The notes under the pieces were generated by a model that had not been told where the DNA came from, searched no databases, and worked only from the letters and a program-made list of their open reading frames with translations. A stretch of 64,000 nucleotides of DNA from Flavobacterium sp. (GTDB taxonomy: Bacteria; Bacteroidota; Bacteroidia; Flavobacteriales; Flavobacteriaceae). Every line of letters starts with the position of its first letter. The first letter of the stretch is position 1. The stretch lies in assembly GCF_027483985.1 (NCBI RefSeq), contig NZ_JAIXTJ010000042.1:186001-250000 (forward strand). The letters are read 5' to 3'. The translations under genes and the position numbers were made by a program. Below, piece after piece: positions 60,479-64,000 of the stretch.

Positions 60479-62056
60479 TTAATTATATTTTGCTGAAATT
60501 TCTTTAGCTGCTTTTTCTAAAACGTCAGTAATGTTATCATCTAACTTACCAGCTTTTAGAGCATTTAATGTATCTCTGTGTTTGTTGTTTAAGTATTCGA
60601 TATAATCGTTTTCGAATTCTTTAACTTTATCTACAGGAACATTTCTTAACAAGTTTTTAGATCCAGCATAGATAATTGCTACTTGGTCTTCAACTGTATA
60701 AGGATCGTTTACTGCTTGTTTTAAGATTTCAACGTTTCTTCTACCTTTTTCAATTACGTTTAAAGTTACAGCATCCAAATCAGAACCAAATTTAGCGAAA
60801 GCTTCCAATTCGCGGAATTGTGCTTGGTCTAATTTTAATGTACCTGCAACTTTTTTCATTGATTTAATTTGTGCGTTACCTCCAACACGAGATACCGAAA
60901 TACCTACGTTAATTGCAGGACGAACTCCAGAGTTAAACAAATCTCCATCAAGGAAAATCTGTCCGTCTGTAATCGAAATTACGTTAGTTGGGATATATGC
61001 AGATACGTCACCAGCTTGAGTTTCAATAATTGGTAAAGCAGTTAACGAACCACCACCTTTTACGATACCTTTTAAATTTTCTGGTAAATCGTTCATATTT
61101 TTTGCGATATCATCATCAGCAATTACTTTACAAGCTCTTTCTAATAAACGAGAGTGTAAGTAAAATACGTCTCCAGGATAAGCCTCACGACCTGGTGGTC
61201 TTCTTAATAAAAGAGACACCTCACGGTAAGCAACCGCTTGTTTTGATAAATCATCATAGATAATCAAAGCAGGACGACCTGAATCACGGAAATATTCACC
61301 AATTGCAGCACCAGCCATTGGAGCATATACTTGCATTGGAGCTGGATCAGAAGCATTTGCAGCAACGATAACTGTATAAGCCATTGCTCCTTTTTCTTCT
61401 AATGTTTTTGCAATTAATGCAACAGTTGAAGCTTTTTGTCCAATTGCAACATAGATACAGAATACTGGTTGACCAGCATCATAAAATTCTTTTTGATTTA
61501 AGATAGTATCGATACAAACAGTTGTTTTACCTGTTTGACGGTCACCAATAACCAACTCACGTTGTCCTCTACCAACTGGAATCATCGCATCGATTGACTT
61601 GATACCTGTTTGTAATGGTTCTGTTACTGGCTGACGAAAGATAACTCCAGGAGCTTTTCTTTCTAATGGCATTTCATAAAGTTCACCACCGATTGGACCT
61701 TTACCATCGATAGGGTTACCTAATGTATCTACCACACGACCAACGATTTGCTCACCAACTTTTAAAGAAGCGATACGTTGTGTACGTTTTACTGTAGAAC
61801 CTTCTCTAATTCCTGTAGATGGTCCTAAAAGTACAACACCTACGTTGTCTTCTTCTAAGTTCAATACGATAGCTTCCAATCCGTTTTCGAATTGTACTAA
61901 CTCACCATATTGAGCATTTGATAAACCGTAAACACGAGCGATACCATCACCCACTTGAAGTACAGTTCCTACTTCTTCTAACGATGCACCTGATTCAAAA
62001 CCAGATAATTGTTTTTTTAATATTGCTGAAATTTCAGCTGGTTTAATTTCCGCCAT
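60479..62056 (-). CDS. atpA: ATP synthase F1 alpha subunit
   Basis: Regulatory nucleotide-binding subunit of F1, 525 residues. Walker A is GDRQTGKT in [68 protein letters not shown] and [38 protein letters not shown] are the conserved centre, with the PAINVGxSVSRVG signature. It follows atpH after 23 bases. Confidence 0.98.
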   Translation of the reverse strand: MAEIKPAEISAILKKQLSGFESGASLEEVGTVLQVGDGIARVYGLSNAQYGELVQFENGLEAIVLNLEEDNVGVVLLGPSTGIREGSTVKRTQRIASLKVGEQIVGRVVDTLGNPIDGKGPIGGELYEMPLERKAPGVIFRQPVTEPLQTGIKSIDAMIPVGRGQRELVIGDRQTGKTTVCIDTILNQKEFYDAGQPVFCIYVAIGQKASTVALIAKTLEEKGAMAYTVIVAANASDPAPMQVYAPMAGAAIGEYFRDSGRPALIIYDDLSKQAVAYREVSLLLRRPPGREAYPGDVFYLHSRLLERACKVIADDDIAKNMNDLPENLKGIVKGGGSLTALPIIETQAGDVSAYIPTNVISITDGQIFLDGDLFNSGVRPAINVGISVSRVGGNAQIKSMKKVAGTLKLDQAQFRELEAFAKFGSDLDAVTLNVIEKGRRNVEILKQAVNDPYTVEDQVAIIYAGSKNLLRNVPVDKVKEFENDYIEYLNNKHRDTLNALKAGKLDDNITDVLEKAAKEISAKYN

Positions 62057-62079
62057 TTTGATATATCTTTAATGGAATT

Positions 62080-62607
62080 CTAATTACTAAACTCTCTTTT
62101 TAATTCACTTAATTTACTAGCTACAGAAGCATTATACTGCTGGTCGCCAACTCTTAAAATAAATCCACCAATAATCGAAGGATCTACTATATTTTCAATC
62201 GTAATTTTCTTTGTTGAAAATTCTGCAATTTTAGCCAATACTTTAGTTTCTAATTCAGGAGTAATTGGGAACGCTGTTGTTACTTTAGCAACTTCAACTC
62301 CATTACTTACATCATATAACTTAGTGTACTGCACCGCAATCGCCTCTAGAATTTCATATCTTTTGTTTTCATATAACAAGTTGAACAAACTTTGAGTCTC
62401 GGTTTGAACACTTGAAAATATTTCAGACAAAGCCGATTTTTTAACTTCCATTTTAATTACTGGATTTGATAAAAAATCTTTTAACTCAGCACTTTCTGCA
62501 ACAGCAGTAACGATAGATTTCATATCGTTATTAACTGCTTCAGATTTTCCTGAAGTTTGTGCAATATCTAAAATTGCTTTGGCATATCTAATCGCTGCTC
62601 TAGACAT
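62080..62607 (-). CDS. atpH: ATP synthase delta subunit
   Basis: Links the F1 crown to the peripheral stalk; 175 residues. It shows the usual low-similarity helical N-domain (AAIRYAKAILDIAQTSGKSEAVNNDMKSI) and the C-terminal signature DPSIIGGFILRVGDQQYNASVASKLSELKREF. It lies five bases after atpF. Confidence 0.95.
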   Translation of the reverse strand: MSRAAIRYAKAILDIAQTSGKSEAVNNDMKSIVTAVAESAELKDFLSNPVIKMEVKKSALSEIFSSVQTETQSLFNLLYENKRYEILEAIAVQYTKLYDVSNGVEVAKVTTAFPITPELETKVLAKIAEFSTKKITIENIVDPSIIGGFILRVGDQQYNASVASKLSELKREFSN

Positions 62608-62612
62608 AATGA

Positions 62613-63113
62613 TTAGTTTAATTTAGCGTCACCTAACATTTTCTCAACTAATTTAGTTTGAGATTCTTTGTTAGATAATTCGTCTCTTAATACTTTTTCT
62701 GCAATTTCTAATGACAAAGAAGAAACTTGATTTTTCAATTCTGCCATAGCTGCATTTTTCTCGCTTGTAATTGCTGCTTTAGCTTGCTCAATCATTTTCT
62801 CACCAGTAGCTTGTGCTTCTGACTTAGCATCGTTAATCATTTTTTCTTTGATTTCGCGTGCTTCTTTGATCATTGCATCGCGCTCAGCTCTTGCATCAGC
62901 TAACAATTTCTCGTTATCCGATTTAAGATTTTGCATTTCTTTTTTTGCATTTTCAGCAGAAAGTAATGCATTTTTGATTCCTTCTTCTCTTTCGTTAACT
63001 GCGTCAAGAATTGGTTTCCAAGCGAACTTTTTTAACAATAAAATTAATCCAACAAATATTACTATTTGCCAAATAAATAATCCAAATGAAAAATCATTTA
63101 TTAACTTTTCCAT
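62613..63113 (-). CDS. atpF: ATP synthase Fo b subunit
   Basis: Peripheral stalk subunit, 166 residues. One N-terminal membrane helix (FGLFIWQIVIFVGLILLLKKFAWKPIL, about 10-36) is followed by a long Lys/Glu/Ala-rich coiled coil. WKPILDAVNEREEGIKNAL is the family signature. Confidence 0.96.
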   Translation of the reverse strand: MEKLINDFSFGLFIWQIVIFVGLILLLKKFAWKPILDAVNEREEGIKNALLSAENAKKEMQNLKSDNEKLLADARAERDAMIKEAREIKEKMINDAKSEAQATGEKMIEQAKAAITSEKNAAMAELKNQVSSLSLEIAEKVLRDELSNKESQTKLVEKMLGDAKLN

Positions 63114-63192
63114 ACTATCTTAAAATTAATTTTTTAATACTAAAATAAACAATAGTTACAACCAACCGTTATAACTATTGTTTTGTTTGTTT

Positions 63193-63384
63193 TTATTTCG
63201 CGAACAAAGCAGCGAAACCAATACCTTCAATAAGAGCAGCTGCAATAATCATAGCTGTTTGGATTTTTCCTGAAGCTTCTGGTTGACGAGCGATAGCTTC
63301 CATAGCTGAACCACCAATTTTACCAATACCTAAACCTGCTCCGATTACAATTAATCCTGCTCCAATAATTTCTGGAATTTGCAT
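63193..63384 (-). CDS. atpE: ATP synthase Fo c subunit (63 aa)
   Basis: Forms the rotor ring. Two helices joined by the polar loop AIARQPEA (Arg33-Gln34-Pro35). The ion-binding carboxylate is Glu53 in ALIEGIGFAALF. Residue 54 is Gly rather than Ser or Thr, which lacks the usual sodium-site pattern and favours proton coupling. At 63 residues it is short compared with the common 70-80. Confidence 0.96.
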   Translation of the reverse strand: MQIPEIIGAGLIVIGAGLGIGKIGGSAMEAIARQPEASGKIQTAMIIAAALIEGIGFAALFAK

Positions 63385-63479
63385 AATATATATATTAAAA
63401 ATTAAACATTCTGTTTTATATCAGATTTTAAATACTAGATTTTAACTGTAATTTAAAACCTATTATTCTCCTTCTAATT

Positions 63480-64000
63480 TTAATGATGTGCTTCTTCGTG
63501 GTGGTGCTCTTCGTTTCCTGCACCAAAATATAAAGAAGAAAGCATTGTAAAAATATAAGCTTGTAAAAAAGCTACCAATATCTCTAAGATTGAAAGACTA
63601 AAAGCCAATACAAACGATAATGAACTTCCTATCCAACTCTTAAAAATAAACATTAAACCAATAATACTCATTAATACAACGTGACCTGCCATCATGTTAG
63701 CATACAAACGGATCATTAATGAAAAAGGCTTGATGATAGTTCCTAATAATTCAATAACAGCTAGTACTGGTCTTAAAATAACTGGTACACCTGGCATCCA
63801 CAACATGTGTGACCAATAATTTTTATTAGCTGTAAAGGTTGTAATTAAATACGTCAATAAAGCTAATGATAATGTGATTGTTATATTTCCGGTTACATTA
63901 AATCCAAATGGAGCTAAACCTAATATATTTAAGAAGAAGATAAAGAAAAATATCGTTAATAAATAACTCATATATTTCTTATAGTTTTTTTCTCCGATGT
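63480..64000 (-). CDS. atpB: ATP synthase Fo a subunit, 5' end outside the window
   Basis: The C-terminal 173 residues of the a subunit; the frame is open to the window end (IGEKNYKKYMSYLLTIFFFIFFLNILGLAPFG). The internal ATG at 63971 is not the start. The essential Arg of the proton path lies in PFSLMIRLYANMMAGHVVLM, and a His-rich tail (EEHHHEEAHH) ends the protein. It precedes atpE in the operon. Confidence 0.96.
   Translation of the reverse strand, partial: IGEKNYKKYMSYLLTIFFFIFFLNILGLAPFGFNVTGNITITLSLALLTYLITTFTANKNYWSHMLWMPGVPVILRPVLAVIELLGTIIKPFSLMIRLYANMMAGHVVLMSIIGLMFIFKSWIGSSLSFVLAFSLSILEILVAFLQAYIFTMLSSLYFGAGNEEHHHEEAHH

Noticed and set aside
61030..61263. Antisense ORF inside atpA
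   Set aside because: It mirrors a highly conserved atpA segment; its composition follows from the codon use of the opposite strand.

Overview
The window is AT-rich chromosomal DNA from a member of the Bacteroidota, very probably Flavobacterium or a close relative. Three things point there: a ricT-gldH-PBP1A block with the gliding-motility lipoprotein GldH; many upstream regions carrying the Bacteroidota -7 promoter box TAnnTTTG; and family-typical genes such as a TonB-dependent receptor, DUF4292, an HU/SPOR protein, a lycopene cyclase, and an ECF sigma factor paired with a predicted trans-envelope anti-sigma factor. Coding density is high. No gene-free stretch exceeds 300 bases, and I saw no rRNA, tRNA, CRISPR array, prophage or plasmid functions.

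Layout. 1-8.3 kb is a metal-handling region: the 3' part of feoB, a FecA-like TonB receptor, a 39-residue FeoB-associated Cys-rich protein, and a ZIP transporter behind a DtxR/MntR-type regulator. Divergent from that regulator is an outer-membrane transporter-like protein followed by lycopene cyclase. 8.3-17.7 kb holds small membrane proteins, a bacilliredoxin, trhO with an extra C-terminal barrel, ricT-gldH-PBP1A and a 3-oxoacid CoA-transferase pair. 17.7-23.4 kb holds class I fumarase, a REP-associated transposase (RAYT) amid five REP-like hairpins, an SpmA-SpmB fusion, an exonuclease, ogt and a cytochrome c lipoprotein. 23.5-34 kb is a haem biosynthesis region: minus-strand hemA-hemC-hemD-hemE-(GNAT)-hemF-(four-helix-bundle)-hemB, and divergently an AraC regulator, hemH, a lipoprotein and hemJ.

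34-44.7 kb holds an NtrY-like kinase, enoyl-CoA hydratase, an HD hydrolase, acyl-ACP desaturase with a PlsC acyltransferase, recA, a lipoprotein/ECF-sigma/envelope-spanning anti-sigma operon, a second PlsC and trpS. 44.7-49.2 kb is an unusual chaperone locus: a single-pass membrane protein of unknown function, a 95-residue GrpE-like protein and an 826-residue divergent Hsp70. 49-59.5 kb holds dprA, an HU/SPOR protein, a thioesterase, and a minus-strand envelope series (flippase, dut, four-helix-bundle gene, nucleotidyltransferase, TPR, DUF4292, EnvC-like). 59.5-64 kb is the ATP synthase operon atpB-E-F-H-A-G, closed by a terminator without atpD or atpC.

Intergenic regions carry several classes of dispersed inverted repeats. 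The points most worth following are the sigma/trans-envelope anti-sigma operon, the Hsp70/mini-GrpE locus, the REP-RAYT unit, a repeat family with a covarying hairpin, two four-helix-bundle genes bounded by repeats, and the TrhO-barrel fusion.
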